The position numbers were made by a program, and so were the translations under genes. Positions 14,201 through 25,369 of a stretch of 64,000 nucleotides of DNA are shown here, piece after piece (the stretch's first letter is position 1; each line of letters starts with the position of its first letter). Under the pieces are notes generated by a model. The model was not told the origin of the DNA. It saw only the letters and a list, made by a program, of their open reading frames with translations, and made no database searches. This DNA is from Albula goreensis (taxonomy: Eukaryota > Chordata > Actinopteri > Albuliformes > Albulidae), in assembly GCA_022829145.1 (NCBI GenBank), contig CM040745.1:21103906-21167905 (forward strand), written 5' to 3'.

Positions 14201-17200
14201 ATTTTCCACTATATTAACAACAGTTGAGGGAAAGTAAAGTATGTAAAAGGTGCAATCTTGGTCAGTGAAAAGAATTAAACGAAAATCATTTAAAATTCCC
14301 ATTGAATGTTGATATACATTTCCATCATTCTGAGCTTTGATAGACAGGCCAAATTTCAAGCCTGGTATATACAGCAGTCTACCTAACTTGAGTTTGTTAG
14401 TACTGTCCCATGGGGAATCTATATAGTGAAGGCTTTATTTTTTTCTGATTATCTGAGTTTAGGTCCCAGGTTCAGGTTTTTACAACAAATAGGGGTCATT
14501 ATGATTAATTATATAGTAAGGTAACAAAAATTATAGTGGCAGATTTAAAAGACATGTCTCTGCATGTATGCTTTTTGATAGTAAAAACAATACTAAATGA
14601 CATGTACCATAGTTTATACCATAGTGTGTATGTTTGTGTGTTTGCTTTTCCTAACTTCTGTCTGCAGGTGCATACTTCTGAAACAACAATGTTCCCCTAG
14701 TTAGGTGTGGGTACAGTGGAATAAATGTGAAATCTATCATTAAATATTGGTCAGTTATCAAAATAAATATGAAATACAAGCACAATGTAACTTTCATTCA
14801 TTTTGATCAACTGTAATTTCAGGTATTCAAGTATAAATTCATTCAACAGTTTATAATATATGCGGTGTCTCAGGTTCTGGCAGATGCTGTTTCTCGTCTG
14901 GTTGTGGACAAATTCAGTGAGCTGACGGACAACTTCACATCCCCTCACGCACGGCGGAAAGTCCTGGCAGGGGTGGTCATGACAACAGGTATACTTTGTT
15001 AATGGGGGAAAAGCAGTTTTTCTTTTTCTTCAGAGACCCAATAGATAACACAGACTGTGATTTATAAATGGAATTTTTTTCCTTCCAAAGTTTTACATTT
15101 TCACCTGGTATGACAAACCCAGGTGAAGGCCTGCCTACTTGTCTTTGCCATTCCTACCTCATTCTTGCCCTTATGTGCTTAACCCTAGGCACAGACGTTA
15201 AGGAAGCCCAGGTGATCTGTGTTTCCACTGGGACCAAGTGTATAAATGGGGAGTACATGAGTGACCGTGGCTTGGCACTAAATGACTGTCACGCTGAGAT
15301 AATAGCCCGCCGCTCCCTAATTCGGTACCTATACACCCAGCTGGAGCATTTCCTCTGGTGAGTAGTCACTCCAGCATGCAGCAGTTTGGGGAATCAGACT
15401 GCAGGACCTCACAAACTTCACTGGGAGAATTTCCCTCTTTATTTTATCAACAAAAACGAAATTATGAGCATGAATATTAGAATAGTCAATATGTTGTGTA
15501 TCACAGCTTCAATGCTTATTTCCCTTCCTCTCAGGGGAGAGCTTAACAATACTAAAGAAATCATACAGACCAAAAAAACACCAAAATGCACTAAAGACCA
15601 ACATATACCAAACACCCTGTTAAAAGAATTTTGAAAAGTAACTGAATGCCTCTTAAATGAGCTGAATAGATTTTGCGTTGTAGTCAAAAGTATGTGTTAA
15701 ATCATTATTATCCAATGTATTGACTGGAATTTATGACTTATTTATACCTACAGATTTGAGTTGTACATTTCTCTGAAAATAATCAGCAAAATCTCTTATT
15801 TGAATTGCAAAAAAGGACAGTCACTGTCAATCAGTTTGCATTCTTCCATTTGTGGGCCCCAACAGCATTAGAATGTTGGAGCACAGTAGACAATATTGCA
15901 TATTGTGCTCTCTTGTGAACCATGTGGAATTGTCTTGGGTAGCTTTTCCTGATGGGCATCACTAAATAAAGATTGATTGATTTTGCTGGTTGACAAGCCA
16001 TAGGGTGCTCATTAAAGTGGTAATAACCTGGTGCAAACAAGGTTTATTATGAAGGTCCTAACAGGCTTCTACATTTTCAATTAAAGAGCTAATTTAGAGG
16101 CTTATTAAGGAGAACAATTGAATTATACTTTAGGCTTATGAAATGCATTGCACACCTACATTGACAAGGATCTTTCAGTGCTAACTGCAGAGTGTGTCAA
16201 CAGGGTGCCAGTTTGGCTTAGATCACTGTTGGGTTATCATAGCTCTGTAATTGGTTGGTTATTCCTCTGGGAGCATGTTTAAAATTAATGGCACCTTATT
16301 TCTGTGTTCCTTCCCATTTATAGTAACAACAAAGAAGAGCATCAGAAATCCATATTCATCAGATGTGACAAGCATGGCTACAGGTTGAAGGACAATGTTC
16401 AGTTTCACCTCTACATCAGCACCTCACCCTGTGGTGATGCTCGAATCTTCTCACCCCATGAAGCGGGTGTGGAAGGTATCCCTGTTTTAACTCTATGTAT
16501 TATGTGATTTAAGATTCCTTACTGTTTTCATTCCATTCATCACCAGGTATAACACTGTCTCAAGACAAAAAGTTGCCCTAAAGTCCCAAGTCAAGTGGAA
16601 AACCCTACCAAGTTGAACTGTACTAACCTCAGATCAGTGTTTATAGGCAAGTTCAGCTAGTCTTACCAGGGTAAACACACCAGTCACCTTTGTTTTTTAA
16701 CTTCAACCTCATGCATAACACTACATGTCCACTTTATGAACATGCCTTTCGTTTTGGTGATCACGTCTCAATATTTCTGTTTTAATTGGTGTGACATTTT
16801 TTTGAAGTGTCATTTTCCTCTTTAAAGGAGCTGATTTACTGTGGTCACTTTTTTGTATGTATTAACTTTTCATTTCTGCATCTCTCCTATCCATCTTTCA
16901 TCCTTCCCTCCATATTACCCTCCCCTTTTTCAACATATTGGATAAAAAATGATATATAAATAAAAATGGAAAAAAATATTTATCTTGACATTCATGAAGT
17001 GGGTTGTGTGGCTTTGTGACCTTGCCTGTTGCCTTAAAGCTGTTGTTCTCTCATATTTAAGCAAGGTTATTGGCAGTTGTGGTCAATATAAAACTATTTA
17101 TTTTCATCTAGTTCAGAGGAAAGCCAGCATTGATTTAATGCCTCTGTGTCATTTCAGTTGCAGAAAAGTGCAAGTGCTAACTGAATGGCCAAATTCATTC

Positions 17201-18616
17201 TCTGTTTTACTTTTGGCCTTCACTCGTACAAACATGTTGACTGTACCAAAACTCAGTCAGAGATTAATTTAATTCACATTTTCTTTCCTTTTGTAGGGTG
17301 CCATATTGTAATTATATTGAATATAGTGCTAGTGGTGAATTCAATCTTTTAGACTGATTATTTTTATGTAATTAAGTTAATAAGTATCTTCTGCTCTTGT
17401 AATTAATTTTTCCAATCTTTTTAATTATAACTTGCTTCAGACATCCAAATGTGCATCACAAACAGAATTTAACAATTGTTTTAATTAGTGCCGTTAATCT
17501 TTCTTTGCCCTTTTTAATAGCTCTTTCTATGTGTTTTGTTTAACTCCATGTCATATTGCTTTGAAGCATACATAATTGTTTTGGACTGTCAAGACAAGGT
17601 AAAAGATGAAAAGCACAGTTGTTCATTTCTTGTCTATTTAGTTGTTATTTTACAGTGCAGCCTTATCTTTGCTTTGTCCCCAACAGACCAGGGAGACAGG
17701 CACCCAAACAGGAAGGCACGAGGGCAGCTGCGGACGAAAATTGAGTCAGGGGAAGGGACAATCCCTGTGAGGTCCAGCAACACCATCCAGACATGGGATG
17801 GGGTGCTGCAAGGGGAGAGGCTTCTGACCATGTCCTGCAGCGACAAGATTGCCAGGTCAGTTCCTGTAAATGGTCACACAAACTCAGATTTCCATCTTTG
17901 TCCCTCTTCAACGTGGCACTGCCCCTCACAAAAAAGTCCTGTCAGCAGAAGTTAGGATAAAAGTTCCAGGTACATTTGGAAAACCCTAGTGAAGGTTATG
18001 ACATCAGAGACAAGTTACTCAGTGTTATTTATCTATTCAGTTCAGCGTCTAATGTTGCTTGAGTTTCTGTCCTCACTGCCTATCTGTATTTGACCCAGTT
18101 AGTATCACCAGCTTTTTTTAAAGATATTTCTAACCTGCTCTAACTTGGTTTTCAGAATGAGTTAAACAGCAAACTGTTGAGTGATCTATTGTGCTACACC
18201 AGCTGTCATTATGTAAAAAATAATTAGGACGCAAGCAACAGATTTAGCTCCTTGTGCACACAACAGTGGTGTGTGCAGTGGCCTTTTTTTTTTAGTAAAA
18301 GGGTATGTTGGATGGCCAACATAAGATTGGCCGTTGCCAGGCTGATGTCTGATCCCTCGTCAGCTGGACTTCCCAGCCCCACCCACCCATGCCCTCACCA
18401 CCTTTTTTGTGCTCTCAGAAAGTAGACAGGCTCAAGGCTTCAATTATCCAGTGGGATACAGCACTGTCCGCCCCTGCATTTTGATGGGTACATATGAACA
18501 GATAAGGAGGTGTCATCGTGACTCCAGGCCTGTCACCGGTAATGAGGCAGGGATGCACTCTGACAGATGACACCTCTCTCTCTTTCTCCCTCTCGCTCTG
18601 GCTTTGCGTGTGTGTG

Positions 18617-18648
<32 letters not shown>

Positions 18649-21600
18649 TTCTTTATCTGTGTAGTTCTGTTAGGGCCTGTCTCTCATCATTGCAACAAGC
18701 ATTCTTCCACAGTCACTGCATTTTCACATCCAGCATTCTGCTCCTTTACTAAACTCCTAAGGATTTTAAGATTTATTTAAAATAAAATAAATACAAAATG
18801 CAGTTATAAAAAATGACAAGATTTGATCAGCATCTCCTGAAGGCTTCTCCTGGTAGATGCTGTGCCCATTGATTTTCTGTCTCCCTCTTAATGGGGTGAA
18901 TGAATTAGGTCAGGTCTCACACACTTGACACCAGAGCTGAATGAGAAGTTCTCAGGTAAGAGCCTTTGAAGACTCCCAGATGCAACTTTTGTTTCACAAA
19001 CAATTCGCTTTGCCTCAGATGTGTTTGTATCGAGGTTGAATATTGAGTTGAAATGCTGTGCCAAGTCTGTGCCAGCCCTTGTCCTCCTTTACCAATCCTG
19101 TTTTCTAAAGGACTTTTTCCAATCATGGACACATCCAGATAAGTTCTGGAAAGCATCTCCATTTTTAAACAGTGATCTCTGGCAGGTCTTCCTTTCCATT
19201 CCTCCATTTATAACTGCAGGTCGGAGTGCACTGTCTTTCTGTCCATCTCTGTAGCATTTGATGGGCCCAGGGGCAGCCAAACCAATGTTTCTTAAAGCAT
19301 CAAGCAAGACTCCATGAAGAGACTCTGCACCACGGTTTGCTGTTGACTCTCATGGAAAGAAATCAATCACACGTATATATTTAATATCTAAGGCTTCACA
19401 TTGCTTGTCACAATTCCCATTTCTTCCCCTTCCACATCCCTCAACACCACTGACTGGCCTCCTCTCAGACAGGTGTTTGGATATGTTCACTGACACCTTG
19501 TCCTAATCTATAAATTAACCTGATGGGATTGGATACAGAAGGCAAATTGAAGATGGGGCTTACTTGGACAGAGATAAAGTATCTGCTGTACAGAATGGCA
19601 TTCTGTACGGTCCATGTTTTATCTGTTGTCTGTTCATCGCTCTTGGTCATAGGTCTGAAACATTAATAGTACCATCTGTTAACTGCAGCCTACAGAGTTT
19701 GATCATTCATAGCATCTGATTCATAGCATTCTCTACATGTTCAGTTGTATCATATATTGCTTTGGAACTGACCATGTGTAAACGTTTGTGTGAACGTTCC
19801 TTGTGGAAAAAAAGAACTGATTCTTTAATCTTCACATGTCTACCATGATGATTTAGTGGGAGAAATTATGTTTTCATCACATGTTATTATAAAAGCTAGG
19901 AAGCACAACATATTTAGCAAATAAGTGTCTGTTCTCAATAATCGCAGGGTCCAAAAATATTTAAGTTGTGATAAGACTCGTGAAGCTATTTCCATAACAT
20001 ATACTCAAAGCTTTCAGTCTCCAAAGCTTTTAGTTAGGTCTTACAGTTTTCAGAAAAGCTTTTAGACACCAGACCTTATTCTCTGCACAACACCAAATTC
20101 ATCGGTTTATTCAATTCCTCATTTTTGGGTGTAAAGATTCAGTATTGGCGCAGTTCTAATGCATTAGTATGCAACTGTAGTTATTGTTATTATATCCCCA
20201 CAGCCATGTTTTTAGTGGTGCAAACATTGTCTTATCTGTCTCAAACATATACCTCAATATGCATGTTGCCTCTGCTTTGGTAAAATGTTTCTTTTTTGTT
20301 TTATTCACTAAAAGAATACAATTTTTTCATATGTTTGAACCTAAAGTAAGGCCCATTTCTTGTGTTTATTTTGAACAGGCTTTCATCATCAGAGGTGCCA
20401 GTAATTTCTAAACCAGTTGTGTATATGCATATAATAATATACAGTTGGTTTAAAAATTACTAGCACCTCTGATGAATAAAAAGCGCATATGTGTGTATTA
20501 TATGTATGTATAGTATGTGCTTGTTATTCTTGCCTTTGATTATGAGTAATCACAGATTGAAGGAAATGAGGTAGAAAGGATTCCAATTTGCAGCTTCCTG
20601 TAGTTGAAAATTGAACCAGCCATTTTTAAGTATGAGGTGAGCCAGAGTCAGTGGGTGTTTGGCAGGGCTGATTGTCTGACCTCTTAAAGGCCCCTTTTCA
20701 GCTTGAGCCCAATCACTTGAGCTTGTCTCCCAGAGCATTCCAGCAGGTGTGGAGGAGTGGGCACATGCCTTGATTAGGTCTTTTGATTGTGTGCTGCTCT
20801 GTGCTGCAAAACGCTTGGTCCAACTGTGGCTGTCTGAGACTCATAAGGACCCAGATTCACAGGAGGTAAAAAATGGCACTGATGATAATGTTCATTTAAA
20901 CTCTCCTTTAGTGTAAGAAAGGGAGGGGGAGTTCCCACATCATTAGGGAATAACAGTGAGTTGGGTTGTCTCCATTTTGGCTGCTCTTGAAAGCTTGTAG
21001 AACTCTCCAAAGGAAAGATTTAGAAAATGCATTCGGAAGGTGCACAAGTGATATATCTCAATAAATAAATAAATAAATAAATAAAATATCTATATCTTAT
21101 ATATACAGGGTTGGGACAGATTACTTTGAAATGTAGTCAGTTACTGAATACAAATTACATGGCAATTTTTGTAATTAGTAACATAATCCATTGGATTATG
21201 TTACTAATCCAATGGCTTTTCTGAAAACTGTAAGACCTCATTTTATTACTTTTGGATTACTTTAAAATCAAACATTAAAAATATTATACAAAAAAAGGAC
21301 GCAGCCACAAAAATTTGATAAGATCAGCTTTTCGTATGTTCAGTTTAGCTAGCTAGCAGTGGAAAATGAATGATCATAAGCGCCTACTTCTAGAGGAAAA
21401 TAACTGAAAATTGCACACAGTACAACAGACTACAGCTAGCATCAGGAGTGCTCCGACTCCATACAATCGTATTGGGTAACATTATGCATGGCAAGATGTG
21501 CATTTTTGAGATCCAATATCTGTAATTTGGTCAGTATTGTACGCTAGCTAATGAGCTAAGCCATTGCTACCAATATCAACCATAATACTGTGGCAGACGC

Positions 21601-24600
21601 AAATGAGCTGTTGAACACCGCAGTGAAAATAGTTGAAAGAAAATTCTATACCCATGCTAAACCCTTACCACATTTTTCTGCAACTTTAGCTAGCTAACAT
21701 TAGCTGGTTGACATTAGCTATGCTAGGCTAACTGAGAAGGAAACTTACCTCTAAGCAATTAGGTCTCTAACTAGAGTTCATATTACACGTGGTTCTTCAG
21801 ATTTGAATTTGAGGTCTTTGCAGATGACAGCAACTTTATTTTTGGCTTGCACAAATTGCACTGGACATAGACGTTCTTGTGTTGCACGTATTTGAAGTCA
21901 AAGTGATTACGATAGTGCCATGAACGGAAGGCTGTTTTGGAGGGACTGCTGCTCCTTGAACCTCCCATCTTGAGTCAGCTCCGTTCTTTTTTTTCCCCCG
22001 CCACAAAGTGGAGCACTTGTCTAAGAAACCCCGTATGTCAGACATGGTCTTCATGAGTTAATAGCAGTGGTTATCATGAAAAAAGTTTCATAATTTTAAA
22101 ATTGTTATACTTTAAAGACATAATAAAAAAATGTAATCAAGTAATCCTTTTAATTGCACATTTTTTCAAATCTGGGCTGATTACAGTTACTCCAGTAATC
22201 CGTTACTACCCTACCCTGTATGTGTGTGTGTGTGTGTATATATATATATGTATAAACTACAACTGTATATGCCAAATACAGTTGTACAACAAAGTGACAG
22301 TTAAAGATTTAAAAGTAAAAAAAAACGTTTTAGTGTGTAAATAACTAAACTAAACTAAACTAAATAACGATTTTTCTAATGCAGATTTTTCTCCAGAGCT
22401 GTGGTTGTGTCTGAATGCCTTGCTGTTGTGTTTCCAACAGGTGGAACGTGGTGGGCATCCAGGGATCGCTGATGAGCTACTTCACAGAGCCTATCTACTT
22501 CTCCAGCATCATACTGGGCAGCCTGTACCATGCTGACCACCTTTCCCGCGCCATGTACCAGAGGATAGCTGACATCGAGGATCTGCCACAGCAGTTCACC
22601 CTCAACCGACCCCTGCTAAGCGGTGAGCTGTCCACCCCCTTCCCCAAACTGAACACACAAACTCATCTCACTACACTCATGCTGTCAGAATTATTATTTA
22701 CAGTCACATTTATGTATTTTGAAGATGCTGGTATTAAAAATAACTTTTAATGGAGGGCACAAAATAAATGTAATGAAAACCAGTGGAGGTGCAAACAAGC
22801 AATATTAATTTTATTGGCACTGTTATTGAGTGGTTTTGTGTAATCCTTGTGTGTAATACTTTGCTTACAAAACATGTCCTTAACAACAACAAAGACTCTT
22901 TCATAATGATGACATCTGTTATACAAGAGTATCAATCACAATAGATGTTTTTGATGTAAGAAAAAAGATACACTGTTTACACCGTTTGAAAAGGGTGCCC
23001 TGGATCACCAATCTCTTAAACATGGTGGTAATAAAAAAAAAAAAAAAAAAAAAAGGTAAATCGGCACACAGAACAGTATGTTGTTTTCTGAATTGCATTG
23101 TGCTTACTGGTTCCTTCCTGTGGAACAGACCTTGTCTACAGACAAAGAGGCAATACATTTAATTGTTTCGTTTTTTCCAGAGGACAACAGTCTATAATCG
23201 CATGGTATTTTGCAGGCTTTTTAGTAGCAGGTATTCTGAATTAGGTATTCTGTGTTACAATATTGCCAGTATTGGGTGCATCGTATGGTACTCTATAAAA
23301 TAATGATCCGCGAATGTATAGTGTATTAATGCATATGTTCATATAGTCTCCTCTGTTCCAGCCATGAGTGTAATACAGTGTAAGTCTCTATGCAATTTTT
23401 ATTTATTTATATTAATTTGTCATACACATATACAGGGTTGTCTGTGGTAGTGAGCTCGCAGGAAAACAATGCATTTTTTATCTGTCATGTGCGGGTTAAA
23501 TCCTTGTCTCTGCTCTCCATTCTGCCTGGGCCCCCAAATCAGCTGGTTAACCACTGCTGGCTTGAAGGGGGGTGATTGGACCTGGTGGCAGCAAAGTGCC
23601 TTAATGTTCCTCTACTTTGCACACAATCCATCTACATCACAGGGGTGTCAGCTTGTGTGTTCGTCTCTCTGCCTGGCCTGCCCAAGGCCCCATCCCTCCT
23701 CCTCTACTCTCCCAAAATTGCAGGAAGTCAAGGCAGTGGAGTGGCAATTAACCTTTTCCAGTTAAGGAATTATAAGGAGGGCCTGCATGTTCACTTACCA
23801 TTCAAGCCATTAAATCACAACCCTTGATTCTAATGGCTCTCCCTACGTTACATCTGCTATCAGACCATACTAACCTGCTAGCAGCCAGGGAATGGAAATC
23901 CTGCGCAGTAAATGTATCACTTATGGGTGACATTTCCTCCATCATCAATGGTTTTCTAACCCTAGATTTTACAGTTTTACTTATTCAGGCATATATAAGT
24001 GTGCACATGCACTGACACACTCACACACACACACTTTTTAAAAATCTTTTTACTTATGTTGTTTCCAATTAAACCATGTTGAAGTATTTGACAAAGCAGG
24101 ATAGATCTTTTTGGGGAAATCCCATCCTGTCAGAGTTCTGCCCTTTCCTACTCTGATAGGTCTCTCTTGGACAGGCTAAAATCCCAGTAATACTTCTGCA
24201 AGGTGTATCCTTCTACAGTGAACCGGTAGTTAACAGCCACCCTGTGGCCACAATCTGGATAGCGATCATAATCTTACAGAGAGGGAGAGCACACAGCTCT
24301 GCTCCCACTTCATTGCAGAATAGATGTGAAATTGCTTTGGATGGGACAGAGCAGGGATGTTATGACACACTCTCAGGCAGGAGAAGGATTATTTGGATGA
24401 TGCTTAACTCTCCCTGACCCTCTAATCCATACACACACTCTAGGGCCAAGGTCCTGTTTCACAGGATGTGCCCAGCTCTCTGTGCTTTTGTGTTGGGATT
24501 CTATCACTCTCGCTCTCCTTCTCTAGGTATAAGCAATGCAGAAGCACGGCAACCAGGGAAGGCACCTAACTTCAGTGTGAACTGGGCAGTGGGAGACCAG

Positions 24601-25369
24601 GCACTGGAGGTCATTAACGCAACCACAGGGAAGGACGACATGGGGCGGCCATCGCGCCTCTGCAAGCACGCACTCTACAGTCGCTGGGTACGCCTGCACT
24701 CCAAGGTAAGGAATTGAGAAGCTAGAACTGACAAAACCAGGCCAAACACCCATTCAGTTGCACTGGATTGTCCCAATGAGTTGTCCTAATTGGTAAATAT
24801 TAATCTGCTATGTTACAGACCCGATTCCTTGAGGAGTAGAACCTCAATGAAAACCAACATAGAAAGATTACCAACAGTTTGATTATTTGTTACAGCTTAA
24901 AATAAACAAGCATTATAACCTTCAAAGTCAGAGTAGGTCTTTGCTTCCACCAATTACTCTGTCCTATTTAGGTATTTTTAGAGTAAAACATTTCAGATTG
25001 TTCACAAACAATCATTACGTCATTGGTATGCTGATCAGGAAATAAATGTAAATTTTCAGATTACATAAATGATTGAACCATTTTTTTTTTAATTGGCAAA
25101 TGCATACACCCATCCTTCCTTAACCCTTGTCTAAACTATATGCATTCATCACACCCAAGCAGTGTAAACAAAAAGACTGTTGTTATTCTCAGCTCTCTCC
25201 AACCCTGAGAATCAAAGTGTCAAAGCCCGGCTCATACCATGAAGCGAAACAAGCAGCCGTGGAATACCACACCGCCAAGCAGACGCTCATCAAGGCTTTT
25301 CACAAGGCCGGTCTTGGAGCATGGGTGAAAAAGCCCATTGAGCAGGACCAGTTCTCCCTGAACTCCTGA
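5235..25369 (+). CDS. adarb1: ADAR2, double-stranded RNA-specific adenosine deaminase B1 (spliced, 9 coding exons)
   Basis: The enzyme converts adenosine to inosine in nuclear double-stranded pre-mRNA, for example glutamate-receptor transcripts. The nine exons join in phase at GT-AG sites to 2,100 nt, or 699 residues, close to the 701 of short human ADAR2. Order of parts: acidic N-terminus, basic RPKKRKK nuclear-localisation stretch (63-69), dsRBD1 (about 78-144, with KKKAK at 124-128), linker, dsRBD2 (about 232-298), deaminase domain (about 320-699). Zinc ligands H392, C450 and C515 and catalytic E394 are present, as are base-flipping E487 in the GEG loop and the inositol-hexakisphosphate contacts K518, R521 and W522. 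Nothing suggests inactivation. The family call rests on near-identity over long stretches of both dsRBDs and the deaminase core. Teleosts carry adarb1a and adarb1b; I cannot tell which this is. ADAR3 (adarb2) is disfavoured because its R-domain is absent and the N-terminus matches ADAR2. Confidence 0.97.
10303..10376 (+). promoter_or_regulatory. adarb1: Candidate editing complementary sequence (ECS) for ADAR2 self-editing
   Basis: Read in antiparallel, this segment pairs with 11180-11254 next to the dsRBD exon. The core is 10303-10361 against 11198-11254: GAGTAAC, GGAT, TAAATG, AAAATTTA and ATTCC blocks are exact, with G-U wobbles, single mismatches and one small bulge between them. Pairing resumes weakly as GC...TTTGT(C)AAC out to 10376. 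The loop is about 0.8 kb. In mammalian ADAR2 a comparable intronic duplex brings the enzyme to its own splice site. The complementarity is seen directly; its function here is inferred. Confidence 0.82.
10490..10542 (+). repeat. (GT)n microsatellite
   Basis: Interrupted GT repeat with GCAT and AT interruptions, inside the adarb1 intron. It lies in the loop between the two arms of the self-editing duplex, so length variation would change the loop size. Confidence 0.9.
11222..11270 (+). promoter_or_regulatory. adarb1: Self-editing AA site and 47-nt alternative exon extension
   Basis: AA at 11222-11223 is followed by G11224, exactly 47 nt before the canonical exon start at 11271. In rat ADAR2, editing of an intronic AA to AI creates an AG-like acceptor that adds 47 nt. 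A11223 has the 3' G that ADAR2 favours; the AA pairs with UU in the complementary arm and is flanked by a C-A and a G-G mismatch. Using the site would shift the frame and stop at 11289-11291 after about 31 residues, before either dsRBD. Confidence 0.82.
11271..12199 (+). CDS. adarb1: adarb1 exon with both dsRNA-binding domains
   Basis: The 929-nt exon encodes residues 10-319. It is preceded by a CAG acceptor and followed by donor GTAAGA at 12200. It contains a glycine-rich segment (about 40-45), the basic RPKKRKK stretch (63-69), dsRBD1 (about 78-144) and dsRBD2 (about 232-298), each with a GSG...KK...AK helix-capping loop that contacts the RNA backbone. The serine/proline-rich linker between them (about 180-230) is the least conserved part. 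One large exon for both dsRBDs is the usual ADAR2 layout. The open frame runs past 12199 but loses ADAR similarity there. Confidence 0.97.
12200..14873 (+). other. adarb1: adarb1 intron
   Basis: About 2.7 kb, AT-rich, no exon seen. A CT-rich tract lies near 13,783-13,815. The stretch 13,120-13,480 has balanced composition with several ATTA-type sites and could be conserved non-coding DNA, but that needs alignment. Confidence 0.8.
14874..14988 (+). CDS. adarb1: adarb1 exon, start of deaminase domain
   Basis: The acceptor is TCTCAG and the donor GTATAC follows 14988. It encodes VLADAVSRL then the [17 protein letters not shown] stretch that begins the ADAR catalytic domain (residues 320-357 plus one base of codon 358). 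Phase 0 at the start and phase 1 at the end both agree with neighbouring exons. Confidence 0.96.
15189..15357 (+). CDS. adarb1: adarb1 exon with catalytic HAE motif
   Basis: The acceptor is ACCCTAG and the donor GTGAGT starts at 15358. It encodes the segment ending in NDCHAEI: H392 is a zinc ligand and E394 the proton-shuttling residue. [16 protein letters not shown] upstream is characteristic of ADAR2. The final codon is split TG|T and gives a cysteine (C414), one residue more than the human protein at this loop. Confidence 0.96.
15358..16323 (+). other. adarb1: adarb1 intron
   Basis: About 970 bp of AT-rich sequence with no recognised element; open frames at 15,386-15,687 on either strand are chance. 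Confidence 0.8.
16324..16475 (+). CDS. adarb1: adarb1 exon with first zinc-binding cysteine
   Basis: The acceptor is TTATAG and the donor GTATCC follows 16475. It encodes [20 protein letters not shown], where C450 is a zinc ligand. The start of the exon ([14 protein letters not shown]) corresponds to the variable surface loop NNKDDQKRSIF of human ADAR2. The splice junction leaves one base for the next codon. Confidence 0.96.
16476..17686 (+). other. adarb1: adarb1 intron
   Basis: About 1.2 kb, AT-rich, no exon. In mammals an Alu-derived cassette lies in this part of ADAR2; nothing equivalent is visible. Confidence 0.75.
17687..17855 (+). CDS. adarb1: adarb1 exon with base-flipping loop and second zinc cysteine
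   Basis: The acceptor is CCCAACAG and the donor GTCAGT follows 17855. It encodes [27 protein letters not shown], where E487 intercalates to flip the target base, then [12 protein letters not shown], where C515 binds zinc and K518/R521 hold inositol hexakisphosphate. It ends two bases into the arginine codon. Confidence 0.97.
18572..18648 (+). repeat. CT-rich microsatellite-like tract
   Basis: CTCTCT runs interrupted by GTGTGTG; low-complexity intronic sequence. Confidence 0.85.
20382..20476. mobile_element. Head-to-head Tc1/mariner-like terminal repeats
   Basis: The left arm (20382-20426) and right arm (20437-20476) are reverse complements over about 40 bp with a few mismatches, separated by a TA-rich spacer. 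The arm, read inward from TATACAGTT, ends GCACCTCTGATGAA, which resembles the terminal repeats of fish Tc1-like transposons (ATACAGT...GGCACC...TGATGAA). The outer ends face each other, so these look like two truncated elements or a folded-back derivative. No transposase frame is seen. Confidence 0.6.
21058..21086 (+). repeat. (AAAT)n microsatellite
   Basis: Seven tandem AAAT units immediately upstream of the hAT-like element. Confidence 0.9.
21106..22218 (-). mobile_element. hAT-like DNA transposon remnant with BED-type zinc-finger fragment
   Basis: The left end CAGGGTTGGGACAGATTAC and the right end, which reads CAGGGTAGGGTAGTAACGG on the minus strand, are inverted copies with the CAGGG start typical of hAT elements. 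Flanking octamers TATATATA and TATGTGTG may be a decayed 8-bp target duplication in a microsatellite. On the minus strand 21,783-21,968 encodes WHYRNHFDF...CNLC...SNLKNHV, like the N-terminal BED zinc finger of hAT transposases. The catalytic domain is missing, so the element is a non-autonomous or broken copy. Confidence 0.72.
22219..22252 (+). repeat. (TG)n(TA)n compound microsatellite
   Basis: TG repeat followed by a TA repeat, abutting the right end of the hAT-like element. Confidence 0.9.
22441..22622 (+). CDS. adarb1: adarb1 exon, deaminase core
   Basis: The acceptor is TTCCAACAG and the donor GTGAGC follows 22622. It encodes [19 protein letters not shown] then [20 protein letters not shown], among the most conserved ADAR segments; W522 contacts inositol hexakisphosphate. 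It begins with the last base of the arginine codon and ends one base into a glycine codon. Confidence 0.97.
22623..24526 (+). other. adarb1: adarb1 intron
   Basis: About 1.9 kb, with a poly-A run near 23,033-23,054 and a short CA repeat near 24,015-24,032. No exon was recognised; the open frames at 23,469-23,827 have no family resemblance. Confidence 0.8.
24527..24705 (+). CDS. adarb1: adarb1 exon, deaminase C-terminal half
   Basis: The acceptor is CTTCTCTAG and the donor GTAAGG follows 24705. It encodes [19 protein letters not shown] and VINATTGKD followed by [12 protein letters not shown], matching ADAR2. It ends at a codon boundary. Confidence 0.97.
24706..25192 (+). other. adarb1: adarb1 last intron
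   Basis: 487 bp, AT-rich; I see no other element in it. Confidence 0.8.
25193..25369 (+). CDS. adarb1: adarb1 terminal coding exon
   Basis: The acceptor is TATTCTCAG. It encodes [20 protein letters not shown] and ends [20 protein letters not shown] before TGA at 25367-25369. The human protein ends DQFSLTP, so the terminus is full length. The C-terminal tryptophan and lysines (AWVKKP) complete the inositol hexakisphosphate pocket. Confidence 0.97.
   Translation, partial: LSPTLRIKVSKPGSYHEAKQAAVEYHTAKQTLIKAFHKAGLGAWVKKPIEQDQFSLNS

Larger units (their letters stand above)
17856..22440 (+). other. adarb1: adarb1 intron rich in transposon remnants
   Basis: About 4.6 kb. It contains a CT-rich tract, head-to-head Tc1-like ends and a hAT element of about 1.1 kb, listed separately. 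The remainder shows no coding potential. Confidence 0.85.
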
